From Conchocele bisecta (Eukaryota; Mollusca; Bivalvia; Lucinida; Thyasiridae), in the NCBI GenBank assembly GCA_029237695.1, contig CM055279.1, forward strand, positions 19,464,919 through 19,528,918: a stretch of 64,000 nucleotides of DNA. The letters are read 5' to 3'. Below are positions 53,523-63,710 of the stretch, piece after piece. The notes below the pieces were generated by a model. That model was not told the DNA's origin. It saw nothing but the letters and a program-made list of their open reading frames with translations, and searched no databases. A program made the translations under genes and the position numbers. The first letter of the stretch is position 1. Every line of letters starts with the position of its first letter.

Positions 53523-53819
53523 ATGTCAGTTGACGAACTTTATTTTGCTATGATTGATGTAGGCTACACTGCCCTTAAGCACCGCATAGCTGGTGCAAAG
53601 GGTATGATTCGTCTGGCCCGAGATTCTCTCGAGACGTGGCGGGAGGACGAAAAAGCGGCCACCCTTTTCGCAAAGCGGATGTTAGATTCCTCCACCAATC
53701 CTGGGGGATTAGATTTTCCCAATTTCCTTCAGAACTTAACCCCCAATCGCGATTGTACTTCCAACAAAGGTTTATTATTATCGACGCAGCTACCGGACGA
53801 TCTGGCGAGGGCATGTTGA
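53523..53819 (+). CDS. Small conserved Polinton protein, 98 aa (element 2)
   Basis: Same start MSVDELYFAMIDVGYTALKH as element 1; the last residues differ because of an indel near 53813. Palindrome CCAATCGCGATTG at 53743-53755 in the coding sequence. Confidence 0.62.
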   Translation: MSVDELYFAMIDVGYTALKHRIAGAKGMIRLARDSLETWREDEKAATLFAKRMLDSSTNPGGLDFPNFLQNLTPNRDCTSNKGLLLSTQLPDDLARAC

Positions 53820-53853
53820 AGATTGTCAGATATATTAGAATACATCGCATACG

Positions 53854-54890
53854 ATGAACACGCGCAAACTTAATACCAAACTATCGGTTCGCCTAACGCG
53901 CAAGCTGGCGAACACGTACTATAGCCCACGCGGCTACTGGAAGGGACTCGCTGCCATCAAGAACCTCGCGGCGGCGACCAAGGTTTCAGAAAACGCTGTC
54001 AAGGAATGGCTCAAGAAGCAGGCCATCTGGCAGATCTATTTACCCGCGCCTCACAATATTCCGCGCCCGAAATTCGACGTGCCGGTACCGAACCAAGTTC
54101 ACCAATCGGATCTCCTGTTTCTCCCTCACGATCGCGTCGGTCGTAAGACGTACAAGTACGCGCTGACAGTCGTTGACGTAGCGAGTCGTTATAAGGGGGC
54201 TGAGCCGTTGGCCACTAAAGAGTCTAAGGAGGTGGCCGAGGCTCTCTCCCGAATATATAAGAGGAGTCCTCTCAAATGGCCGAATCTTCTCCAGGTCGAT
54301 CCCGGCCGCGAGTTCATGGGCGCGGTCTCTCATCTATTGTCTAAGCACGAAGTTTCTGTCAGACGCGTCCGCGTCAACATCCACCGGGACCGGGGATCGG
54401 GGACGTGGAACGCTTCAATCGAACCCCGGCTGAGAGACTGTTCGGACACCAATACGCTAAAGAACTTGTAGACCCTCATTCGCGATCGACCGAGTGGGTG
54501 GCCAGACTGCCCGCCGTGGTCTCCGCACTGAACGGAGAGGTGACCAGATTGATAGGTAAGAAGTCCGTAGATGCCATCAAGTTTAAAAGGGTGACGAGCG
54601 AGCCCTCTGCCGTCTCGCGCGGGCGACCCGTTGGTTTAGAGGAGCAACGGCTTCCATCGGATATTGACGTCCGGTACCTCTATCAACCGGGAGAGCTCGA
54701 AGGTGGCAGCCGCCGCGCGACTGATCCCGTGTGGTCTCTCAATGTATATCATCTAGATCGATCTATTACCAAGCCCGATGAGCCCGTGCTCTACTATTTG
54801 AATGATGGGCCATCTCGAGGGTTTGTTCGCGAAGAACTTCTCGCGGTGCCTTCTGACACCCAGCTACCCCCGGATCATCAGAGTCTTTAG
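53854..54890 (+). pseudogene. int: Polinton integrase, element 2, one frameshift
   Basis: First two catalytic acids are in the 53854 frame (HQSDLL; QVDPGREF). The frame is lost in a G-rich insertion near 54390-54405, just before the catalytic Glu segment (MERFNR, in the next frame), which continues to 54890. In element 1 the lesions are elsewhere (a shift near 15612 and a TAG at 15456). It is convergent with pPolB, ~28 bp apart. Confidence 0.92.
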
Positions 54891-54918
54891 TATTCTCTCT
54901 CAGAGTTCTTTTTTTTAC

Positions 54919-57900
54919 CTATCCTATAGGCTCGGTGTGTAACCCGTCTTCTATCACTCTCCTCTTGTCGTAGTACGCCGAGAGTCCTAATTTTTGTTGA
55001 CAGTACGTCTTCATCACCCCATTAATCATTCGGAATCCCCTGTTCTCCGCCATATCCCTACCCCCTTCGAGAGCACTCTTATACCTCCCCCAAGTCAGAT
55101 CGTTAGATCTCTTCGACATCCCCTTGGCCGAGTGCTTAAATTTTCCATCACCGCTCACGTAGTAACACTTGCTACACAGAGCGATGGCTCTATCCCCTTC
55201 GAATTCCAGCTTGAACAGTCCCGGAGTTCTGTTGCTCCACACGTCCCACGCCAACCACTCGGTCTTCTCCTTATTAAACTTTCTCTTCATATTCTTTCTC
55301 ACCACCGCCGCCAGCGTCTTCTCCGACAGCGCGAAGTACATGCTGTCAGTGTCCATCTGTATCAGTTCGAAATCTCTGCGATCCACGTACTTGTCCAAGA
55401 AATCGTAGTAGAACTCCAGCATCCGGAGCTTGGCCAACTGGTAGACCGCTATGCCACACTGAAACGGTCTGTTGATCACCACTCGAGTCTTCCTGCTCGA
55501 TATCTCGTAAGCCTCCCCAATCTCCTCCAGGTCTTCGAACCACGCCGACCTCAGTGCCCGATCCTTCTCATCCTTCGTATATGTGGTGTTCAGGTGTCTC
55601 TCTTGTGCCTCTATCAGCTTGCCACAACACGCGTTGCCAACCAGTTTGAATATATCCGCCAACACCGCCTTGCTCTTGTCGACGTCCCCCGTCCGTCTAG
55701 CAGCGGTGACCTCTTTAGCGAACCATTGAAACGGTTTGCCGGGCGTGTAGTCTATAACCCTATGCACCGCCTTGACGATCAGACCGTGCTCCAGATACCA
55801 CTTTAGCAGCGGGGAGTATATGATCATCTTCTTGGCGGACATTGCCCCCACGAGCTTTCTCTGTCCTTCGACTCTTTTCCTACCGGTCCCGGCCAGGTAG
55901 TCCTTCATGTGCTGGCGCGGAACCTCGTTCTCATCGACTTCTTGATTAACGAACAGCGGTGACATTTCCGAGAACTTGTCTCTCAACGTTTCAGGGACCT
56001 CTATATCCAACTCCGCAAATCCGAACCACTTTTCACTCCTGACCTCCCTCACGAAACGGTCTATATACGACTGTCTTTCCGGGTCGTCACACGTCCATAT
56101 CTGCTCCTCACCACACGGCATGTCCTTCGACAGAGTAGATAGGTATAGAGCATTGACATCGTACCCCAGCACCGCCTTGCACATCTTCTCCTCCCGACTC
56201 CCCACCTGACCCCTGATCGTCGACCTTCCAGCCTCGGCGTATCTGGAGAATACTATGGACGGACCACCGACCAATCCCTGCTTCATCATCTCGTAAGTTT
56301 CAGACTTCGGTGACCACAGCTCGGGCGTGTCCGCCTTCCCATCGATCGACCCGCGGAGTAGGTACTGAAGGGAAACACCGGGCAGAGACACAGCATCCTT
56401 GAGTATATCCACGCCTCTTCCCTTTGAAAGAACTCCGTCATTTTAGTCAGAGCCTCTAGGAACGGTCCTACATCCAAGTCGTTGTAGTGTTGCAACCATT
56501 CCTTGAACGTCTTCATCCCCTTTTCTCGGAATACCTTCTTACACTCTTTCCACTCGGACAACGACAGTAGGAACTCACGCTTCAACTTCGAGTACCACTC
56601 GGGATAGTCTGGCAGCCCCGGATGGTCGAGCTTGTCCGCACTATCGAACCACTCGTATGGAAAGTGAGACTTTACCGTTTTACAGTCGTACGCCTTAACC
56701 CACCGGTCGTACGTGGTACCGGGTCCCAGATACTGGATGATGTCGAGAAATTTAAACTCCGGGGTAAACAGAAACATCGTCGTGCTGGCTCTCTTTCCGA
56801 CCATCACCTTATTCACGGTGGCCGCCAACTTCTCTACAAAGTACTGCTTGATGAGGTTCAGGTCGTACCTGCTACAGTTGAACCCCACCACCGGGACTTG
56901 GTCAATCCATGAGATAATCTTTGCTTGCTGAGACTTCGATAACATATCTATGTCGGCCGGCAGATACTTCTTTCTAACCCCCTCCCTGATTGCCTTGCCT
57001 CTCAACTGCAGCTCGGTCACGAACTTCTCGACTAGCGTGTCGGGATCTCGTTCGCATAGGTGTGTGATCCCTTCATGCATCGTATACCCCAACGACACCG
57101 ATATAGGAACGTGCTCGACCTCGAAGGTCAGGTCTTTGGTGGGTCGCGTGTTTTTTGACTTGTCGAGATACGCCTCGAAGTCGTAGACTATCTGGTGGGG
57201 GTACAGAGTCGTCTCCTCCTCGCGTGGCAATTGTGGATAGTAGGTATTAATTTTATCAAAATTATCATTCAACCACTCGCACTCCTACATCACCACCAGC
57301 TCGTAACCCGCCTTCCTTATCTTGGCGTCTTGAATTTTCGTCCTCTTGTACAGCGATCTCGCGTTACGTCTCATGCAATGCCTCGGACATCCGTGCCAGT
57401 AGCATCCGTGAAACTGAAACACGGTCTCGGTCTCGTGACAGTAACCGTCGACCGGATCACCGGCCACCCACCTCTCACCACCGTGACCGCAGTTGGCGTG
57501 ATGTATGTGCTTTCCCACCCTCTCCTCTTCTCTGCTCAACCATTGAATCGACCTCACACTCGCTGACCCCTTAGGATAGAACGCCTTCTCGTAGGCCGAC
57601 TGTGGTCTCTCTACCCTCTTACCTGGACATGTCACCACGGTCTTCCCACCCATGCAGGTGGTCGCGTGCCTGTGCATGTTACACGACTTTGTGAACAGTT
57701 GTTGACATCCGGTGCACCCGTACTCGTTCGTCATCTTGCGGAGATTCGTTATCAGGAACGAGTGACCTCCAAACATTCCTATCGTCATTGTCTTCCCCCA
57801 ACCACGTCGTAATTTGCCGGAACCTTCATGAGGTACCACACTCCATCGGCGGTGGGCTCGTACACGCGAATGCCCATCTTGAAATGCTCTTCGACCTTCT

Positions 57901-58872
57901 TAATATCGTCCAGGGGGATTCCCTTACTACCCGGTCCGTTATCGTGCCCGAGGTATTCGCGAGCCAGAGCTCGTGCCTTCCTACAACACCCGTCGGGTCT
58001 CCCTCCACGTTGGATGGCTATGCACCTAAACAGACACAAGTAGTCGTCGTACGTGTCGACGGAATACATTCCCTTTTTCTGTCTTAACCAGTCTGGGAGT
58101 TTTCCCGCTCCCATGAGAAGTTGTTGTGCGTCGATGATCATCTTCACCTCGACCGATATCCAACGAACGAAGGTCCATTTTGTGTTTGGTCTATCGACTT
58201 TGTCGATGTCCATTCGACCTTTCTCTCTATCGGATATCCAACTCTCGGCTTTGGCGATCTCGTTTATCCACGGACTGCCCTTTGATTGTTTGTGATAGAT
58301 CATAGTAGCGTCGGTCTCTATGTGCCTAATACGATACGAGCACGAATACCTCAGGTAACATGCCGTGGTCATCTCTGGGCGAAAATTTTATTCATTATAC
58401 GATTAGCGATCTCCCCGTCTACCCCCCTCTCGAAAGTCCATACTATCTTCCTCCTACCCCTATCAATAGTTTCCCTAACTTCGGCTTCTTCGGCGAGAAT
58501 CCTGGGACCCTCCTCCACCAAAGCTCTGGCGATATCTCTCCTCTTCTTGGGAGGTCCCCCCACCAACCCTTGATAAATCTTATTGTAGTACGCCTTGTAT
58601 ATGGGTTTTCTACGTGCGCTGGGATCTTCTTTTACACGCTGCGCGTAAGCGGTGGCGCGCAGACTGGCCGTCGTCTCGTTCTCCAATTTCTCGGAGCGTT
58701 TTTCGGGGTCGGCGGGCAGTCGTCCGGTCGAAACCGCACGCCGCAGCCTCTCCTCGTAGACGACGGCTCGCGCGTCACTTATCCTATCTGCTATATCTTT
58801 CTTGAGTCTCAAACCTCTTAGGGAAATTCCCCAACTCTTAGCTTGCTCTCTCATTTGCTTTATGGTAGGCAT
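54919..58872 (-). pseudogene. polB: Protein-primed DNA polymerase B (pPolB), element 2, interrupted
   Basis: About 1,317 codons from the ATG at 58872. Approximate residues: SAP-like 5-35; OTU-like CLFRCIAI ~285; GGHSFLITN ~370; C2H2 finger ~385-410; endonuclease-like HHANCGHGG to HGCYWHGCP ~455-495 (seen in other Polinton polymerases); exonuclease I-III YDFEAYLD ~562, GFNCSRYDL ~660, HYNDLDVG ~797; polymerase A GYDVNALYLSTL ~902, B KLVGNACCGK ~1074, C MDTDSMYF ~1172. Breaks lie near 58370, 57795 and 56430, plus an in-frame TAG at 57285-57287. There are fewer breaks than in element 1; all catalytic motifs survive. Confidence 0.94.
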
Positions 58873-59170
58873 TATACTGAGTATAACCAATAGATTTTTT
58901 ATCTTCAATAGGGTGTAAGTTTATATTTATTCGTAATAAATATATGACAGATTGTTGTATATATATACTGAGTATATGGATAACTTGTCTTTAATAGGGT
59001 GTCAGTATATATTTGTGACAGATTGCTGTAAAATACTGAGTATAACTTATGGATTTCTTATCTTCAATAGGGTGTCAGTTGTTATTTTATTCGTAATAAA
59101 AGTATGACAGATTGTTATATATATATACTGAGTATAACATAGGGATTCTTATCTCTAATAGGGTGTATCT
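58873..59170 (-). repeat. Subterminal iterated repeat of element 2
   Basis: Inverse counterpart of 10568-10861: four units with TATACTGAGTATA, AATAGGGTGT and TGACAGATTG. One motif abuts the pPolB start. Confidence 0.8.
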
Positions 59171-59306
59171 TCTCATGTCATAAATATATGGTCTCGCGGT
59201 AGTAGTATATAAGAGTCATAATGATTACAAGTTTCGTGTGGAAGCCACCACACGTAGTGTGTGGCTTCCATATAAACTTGTATCATTATGACTCTTATAT
59301 ACTACT
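59118..59306 (-). repeat. Right TIR of element 2 (hairpin 59201-59306)
   Basis: Inverse of 41759-41947; the outer 106 bp is palindromic. Confidence 0.92.
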
Positions 59307-59311
59307 ACATT
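59307..59311. repeat. Target-site duplication ACATT, right of element 2
   Basis: Matches 41754-41758. Confidence 0.85.
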
Positions 59312-59341
59312 TGCAAGATCCAATATTTTTTTTTTTTTTAC

Positions 59342-59559
59342 CGAGCCGTTTTCCTCTTTCCAATGTCTTCAGCAGTGGCAAACACTGGTCGCCTGGATAC
59401 TTTCCTCTCCGTCCTGAACTCTAGATTCAGTTGGACCAATCTATTGAAGTCAATGTTATACACGTGTTCAGAGGTCACAAACTCAATCTGACCTGTAGGG
59501 TTCGCAAGATATTTCTGCTCCAAATCCGAGCTCGACAGGTTCGATTTGTACTCCCATTC
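59342..59559 (-). CDS. WWE-PARP gene, exon with the C-terminal part of the WWE domain
   Basis: Acceptor GGCTATTTTCAG precedes 59559; donor CTCG|GTAAAA follows 59342. It encodes 72 codons plus 2 bases: EWEYKSNLSSSDLEQKYLAN, then YNIDFNRLVQLN and RTERKVSRRP, the usual second half of a WWE domain (Leu-Glu-x-x-Tyr, Tyr-x-Ile-Asp-Phe, Gln-x-Asn, Arg-x-x-Arg-Arg). WWE domains bind ADP-ribose-containing chains in PARPs and some E3 ligases. Phase fits the exons before (62780-62969) and after (34071-34194). A 13-base T run and element 2 follow within 35 bp of the donor. Confidence 0.82.
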
Positions 59560-59665
59560 CTGAAAATAGCCGTGATTTATCCAACAAGCAAAATAGATCG
59601 TTATCAGGGTACAGGAGTGTGCCATTTGAACGGAAGCTAAACTGTAGCCTATTTCACCACCATTG
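59560..59665. other. Intron sequence, nothing recognised
   Basis: Short intronic stretch between the WWE exon acceptor and a MITE-like element. Confidence 0.4.
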
Positions 59666-59910
59666 CAAGGTATACTTTTCTATCAAAGTATACTTTGAGG
59701 GAGAAATTTTCACTTTTAGGATACATTTATTAATTATTATACTGAATTTATTACATTATCACGTGATAATGTAATAAATTCAGTATAATAATTCTGCATA
59801 CTTTTAATCATCAAATATATGCAGTTGGTAGTTCTATGTGAAAAAATGCATTTCGGGAAAAATAAATGATTACTCCCTCAAAGTATACTTTTCTATAAAA
59901 GTATACTTTG
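59666..59910. mobile_element. Palindromic MITE-like element, family A (copy 2)
   Basis: Matches 1560-1820, with doubled AAAGTATACTTT end blocks and the TTATACTGAATTTATTACA central hairpin. Confidence 0.75.
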
Positions 59911-60556
59911 CAATGTTGGTGAAATCGGCGACAGGTCACAACACAAAACCCATAAGGCCCATTTCTCTAGTCACAGCCACATATACAGACAGGTTGAATG
60001 ATTGATTGCTTGGACGTATAAGCAGTGTCATATTCAGCTGTGAAATGCACAAATAGGGCTTACGGGATTTGCGATCAGTGTGGATCCTGATCAAATAGCA
60101 CACTCCCGTAGTGTGATAATGATCTATATTGCTTGTTTGAAGCATGACCTGTGTTTCATAGATGGAAAGGCGAACAGCGCAGATCCTGATCAGAATGTGC
60201 GGATGCACAAACTGATCTGGATCTACACAGGTCACAAAACCCATAACCCACATTTCTCAAGTCATAGCCGGCATATACAGACAGGAATGTACCTGTACGG
60301 TAGTTGCGGGAAGTTACCCCGACAGAGTAGCGAATCAGATCTGATTCACACTTTCGCTGTTAATAGTGACATATTTTCTATACTTTTCAATTGAAAGCAA
60401 TGTCAGTACTATAAAATTAATTTTATCTTTGTAGTGACTAGAAAATTAAATATTGCCTTTTCAGTAACTGGACACCAATATAAATTTTGCATAATTTTGG
60501 TTGCAACTGACAGGATCATTTTTAGATTCTAGTTAAAAGTTTAGGTGTTACAGCTT
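59911..60556. repeat. Intronic DNA with a short internal duplication
   Basis: GTCACAACACAAAACCCATA...CATTTCT...AGTCAC-AGCC-CATATACAGACAGG at 59935-59990 recurs, altered, at 60229-60284. TGATCTGGATCTACAC near 60210 belongs to the GTGCAGATCC palindrome group. No gene. Confidence 0.5.
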
Positions 60557-61070
60557 TTAAAGGTGCATGCCCACTCAGTAGGCACAAAATGTTACTTATA
60601 TCAGAGACATCATCTGAGAAATTTTCTGGCAAAATAAACATTAATTCACCATTACCCCACGTATTGATTGGCAATATTTTACATTTTATATCTGAGTAAA
60701 ATTTCTACCCGGTTATCAGGGGCGACACGACAACTTCGAATGTTAATAGACATTACTATTTATTCTCCGTATTTATTTTTTGATGTACAATGATCATACT
60801 TTATAATCTGTCGAAAATAAAAACAAATTCAGGCGACACATTTAATTAGTATAAATAAATAAAAAATACCATGCCTCATTTGCATATGAAAATAGCCTGA
60901 TACCACCGCGCGTCATTATCAGTAAAATAAATATTACTAAATGATTATACATGTATCTGTATAGCAAGCACTCGTGTTTTTTTAGAACTGGTGGAATATT
61001 GACACAAGTATACACTTATTTAATTCCTATAAAGAACATTTTGTGCCTACTGAGTGGGCATGTACCTTTA
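60557..61070. mobile_element. MITE-like element, family B (copy 2, inverted)
   Basis: Inverse of 2098-2604, including the CATTTGCATATGAAAATAGC and GTGCCTACTGAGTGGGCATG ends. Confidence 0.75.
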
Positions 61071-61867
61071 AATACAGAATATGTAATCTACATATGCAAA
61101 TATATGACAGAACTATTGAAATGTTCATTCCATAATACTGACCTTCATTTCTGTGGAATAAGTATAAAAATTGTACCTTAATTAACAGTTAAAATGCGAA
61201 TCAGATCTGATTCGCTACTCTGAATGGGAAACCCATGGAGAGCACCGTAACTCTGGGTCCTGACCTTGTGCACCGGATCAGTCATCACTAACCCCCAGGT
61301 GTGAATCCCAGCAAGGCTCGACGTTAAGATACACATACCATCTCATCCTCACGGGCTTATGGACTTTGTGACCAGTTTAGACTCTGATCAGGTTCTTCAC
61401 TTATCGCTATACGATTAATGAAACAACTGTTCTAAACCCTTTCACCCTTCGTCACGAGCTGCCTCATCTGGATCTACACTTTTTGCCAATACCACTGTAC
61501 AGGCCTGAGGTGTTGAAAGGGTTAAACTTGTTTAACGAACAGTGCGAATCCGTATCGTATCACACGAGAACACTAAAACCAATGTGTAAAATACCACTGG
61601 TACTGCCGATGCACCGGCGCAAAATGTTTCAGGAACAAACATTGTCCACTCGGCTCCACTTACAGCTATTGCATAAACATATTTTCATGTAGTAACCGGA
61701 GCAAATTTCTTGCGCCGGTTACAATAGGAAAATGTGTTTATGCAGTATCTTGTAGCTGAATGGGAATTCGTCAGGAATCCGGTGCCCAATTCGACATGAA
61801 ACATGTTATGCCAGCGCTGAGTGCAACACCAGTGATCCAAATAGTGAAATACGTCTTATCTGGAGGT
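61071..61867. other. Intronic DNA, one palindromic fragment
   Basis: 61445-61520 resembles the CATCTGGATCTACACT repeat near 28840. Nothing else recognised. Confidence 0.45.
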
Positions 61868-62011
61868 CGAGGTCCCGTTTCACTACACTTTGAACAACTA
61901 AGAAGTTCGTAGTTGCAAATCTAAAGCTCCCAACACAATTAAAGTGCTCGGTAACACTGTAAAAATCAATGCACAAACATTTTTATCATACAAAGTGTAG
62001 TGAAACGGGCC
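61868..62011. mobile_element. Palindromic MITE-like element, family E (copy 2)
   Basis: CCCGTTTCACTACACTTTG at the left is inverse to CAAAGTGTAGTGAAACGGG at the right; related to 10177-10412. Confidence 0.7.
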
Positions 62012-62074
62012 CCTGGTCTGTACATTTACGCATTTATGGACTTATTTCTGGGTATGGAAGGTTCTTGGAGTCGA

Positions 62075-62779
62075 CTCCCACCCTTAAATATAATACAAAT
62101 ACACACTTTACTCAAAGTTACTTTATCACATTATATTACATACTACTCAGTTACTGATTCACATTATATTCAAATTTACTATCCACATATTTTTTATAAT
62201 ACAAATAAACACTTACTCCAGTTACTTATATCACCATATATAAAAACAAATACACATACACATAATTTATCACCATAAAAAAAAAAACCAAACCCTAACT
62301 CCAGTTACATTTATCACCATATAATAAATACAAATAAACACTTACTCCAGTTACTTTTATTCCCCATATATAATACAAATCAAACACTTACTCAGTTACT
62401 TTATCACCATATATAATACAAACACTTACTTCAGTTACTTTATCACCATATATATAACAAATAAACACTTACTCCAGTTACTTTATCACCATATATAATA
62501 CAAAAAAATTAAAAACACTTACTCCAGTTACTTTATCACCAAATTATATAATACTTTCTCCAGTTACTTTATCACATATAATAAACAAATAAACACTTAA
62601 CCCAGTTACTTTATCACCATATATAATACAAATAAAACACTTACTCAGTTTACTTTATCACCATATAATAATACAAATAAACACTTACTCCAGTTACTTT
62701 AATTCACCATATATAATACAAAATAAACACTTACATCTCCAGTACTATATCCACCTAATAATACAAAAAAAACGCTTAC
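62075..62779. repeat. ~44-bp minisatellite repeating the 5' splice site of the adjacent PARP exon
   Basis: About 14 units of CTCCAGTTACTTTATCACCA plus TATATAATACAAATAAACACT. On the minus strand each reads TATGGTGATAAAGTAACTGG AGTAAGTG, that is, the last ~20 bases of the exon at 62780-62969 plus a GTAAGT donor. It directly abuts the exon. Confidence 0.88.
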
Positions 62780-62969
62780 TCCAGTTACTTTATCACCATA
62801 TTCCATCCAAGCACCGACCTCGTCCAGCCAATACCAGCGCCATTCTGTTGCCAATGGCAACCCCTCTACCTCGCCGGCAGATATCGTAGATAGTCGGCGA
62901 AACTCAAAGTGTCGGTCAGACGCTGTGGCACCGGTCATTGTCCGGAACTTCAAGGTTAGAAGATCGCTC
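62780..62969 (-). CDS. WWE-PARP gene, exon with the N-terminal part of the WWE domain
   Basis: Acceptor ATGTCTTGCAG precedes 62969. Encodes a polar lead-in, then EWRWYWLDEVGAWMEYGDK, the Trp-x-Trp ... Trp-x-x-Tyr first half of a WWE domain. Two donors are possible, GGA|GTAAGC after 62780 (chosen, stronger) or AAA|GTAACT after 62789; both leave phase 0 and join the next exon in frame. Earlier exons would lie beyond 64000 on the minus strand; the exon begins with one base of a split codon. Confidence 0.78.
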
Positions 62970-63206
62970 CTGCAAGACATGACATTGGTTATATATGTCA
63001 AATAGCTCACTTTATTTTAGGCCGGATTTGATTGCTTGATTGCTTGGGGTTTTAAGTCTGTTAAATAGAAATGTCATATGGAGCTGTCTTATAAATACGT
63101 TACACGGAACTTGGATATCTAGAGTACCATAACAACCTTAAATATTCAGTAATCTTTGCGCAATAATACAATATGTTCAACAATTCTGCAAATACCAGGA
63201 CACCTT

Positions 63207-63480
63207 TCCGAAATTTCGGCAGAAGACCTTTATCAAGAAATTAGTTTCTACTGAATGCTAAGTGGCATCCATTTTAGATTTCACAATGTTTATTTTTATT
63301 CATAACGTCACACTAAGTGGCATCCATTTTAGATTTCACAATGTGTATGTTTATTAATCATGTTAATAACGTCATGACGTTATGAATAAACATAAACAAT
63401 GTGAAATCTAAAATGGATGCCACTTAGCATTCAGTAGAAACTAATTCCTTGATAAAAGCTTTGTGCTGAAACGTCGGAAA
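63207..63480. mobile_element. Palindromic MITE-like element, family H
   Basis: AAATTAGTTTCTACTGAATG and GTGGCATCCATTTTAGATTT on the left arm are inverse to the right arm (63399-63475). The centre holds CATAACGTCA repeats. A solo arm is at 1858-1960. Confidence 0.75.
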
Positions 63481-63524
63481 AGTGGGTTCCTGTTTTTTTG
63501 CAGAATTTCAGACAATACATATTT

Positions 63525-63710
63525 TTTGTCGTCTGCTGTTTATTTGATTTGTTTCCATTTTTATCATCAAACACATGCTTTAACAGCACTTTAGAATAAT
63601 TTACACAAATTGCTTTGACAGCACTTCAGAATCATTTCCATTGATTCTGAAGTGCTGTCAAACCATGTTTTTATTGAGAAACAAGGCAAGATATAAAAGC
63701 AACAGCCGTT
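63525..63710. mobile_element. MITE-like element, family C (copy 4)
   Basis: Starts TTGTCGTCTGCTGTTT and carries AACAGCACTTTAGAAT and TCTGAAGTGCTGTCAAA palindromic parts, as at 29907-30065. Confidence 0.6.

Larger units (their letters stand above)
41759..59306 (-). mobile_element. Maverick/Polinton element 2 (17.5 kb, inverted relative to element 1)
   Basis: Same gene order as element 1, read from 59306 to 41759, with ~190-bp TIRs and an ACATT duplication. The different target duplication shows a separate insertion, not an inversion copy. Intact here: MCP, coiled-coil protein, 176-aa TM/linker protein, 215-aa protein, 143-, 77- and 205-aa proteins and the small right-end genes. Broken: pPolB, integrase, ATPase N-terminus, penton (one stop), gene X (one stop) and fibre. 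It lies in the intron that follows the WWE exons of the PARP gene; its pPolB end is about 30 bp from the exon at 59342-59559. Confidence 0.95.

Noticed and set aside
10430..59306. One element inverted or duplicated by assembly
   Set aside because: The two copies have different target duplications, different lesions and mosaic blocks of real divergence.
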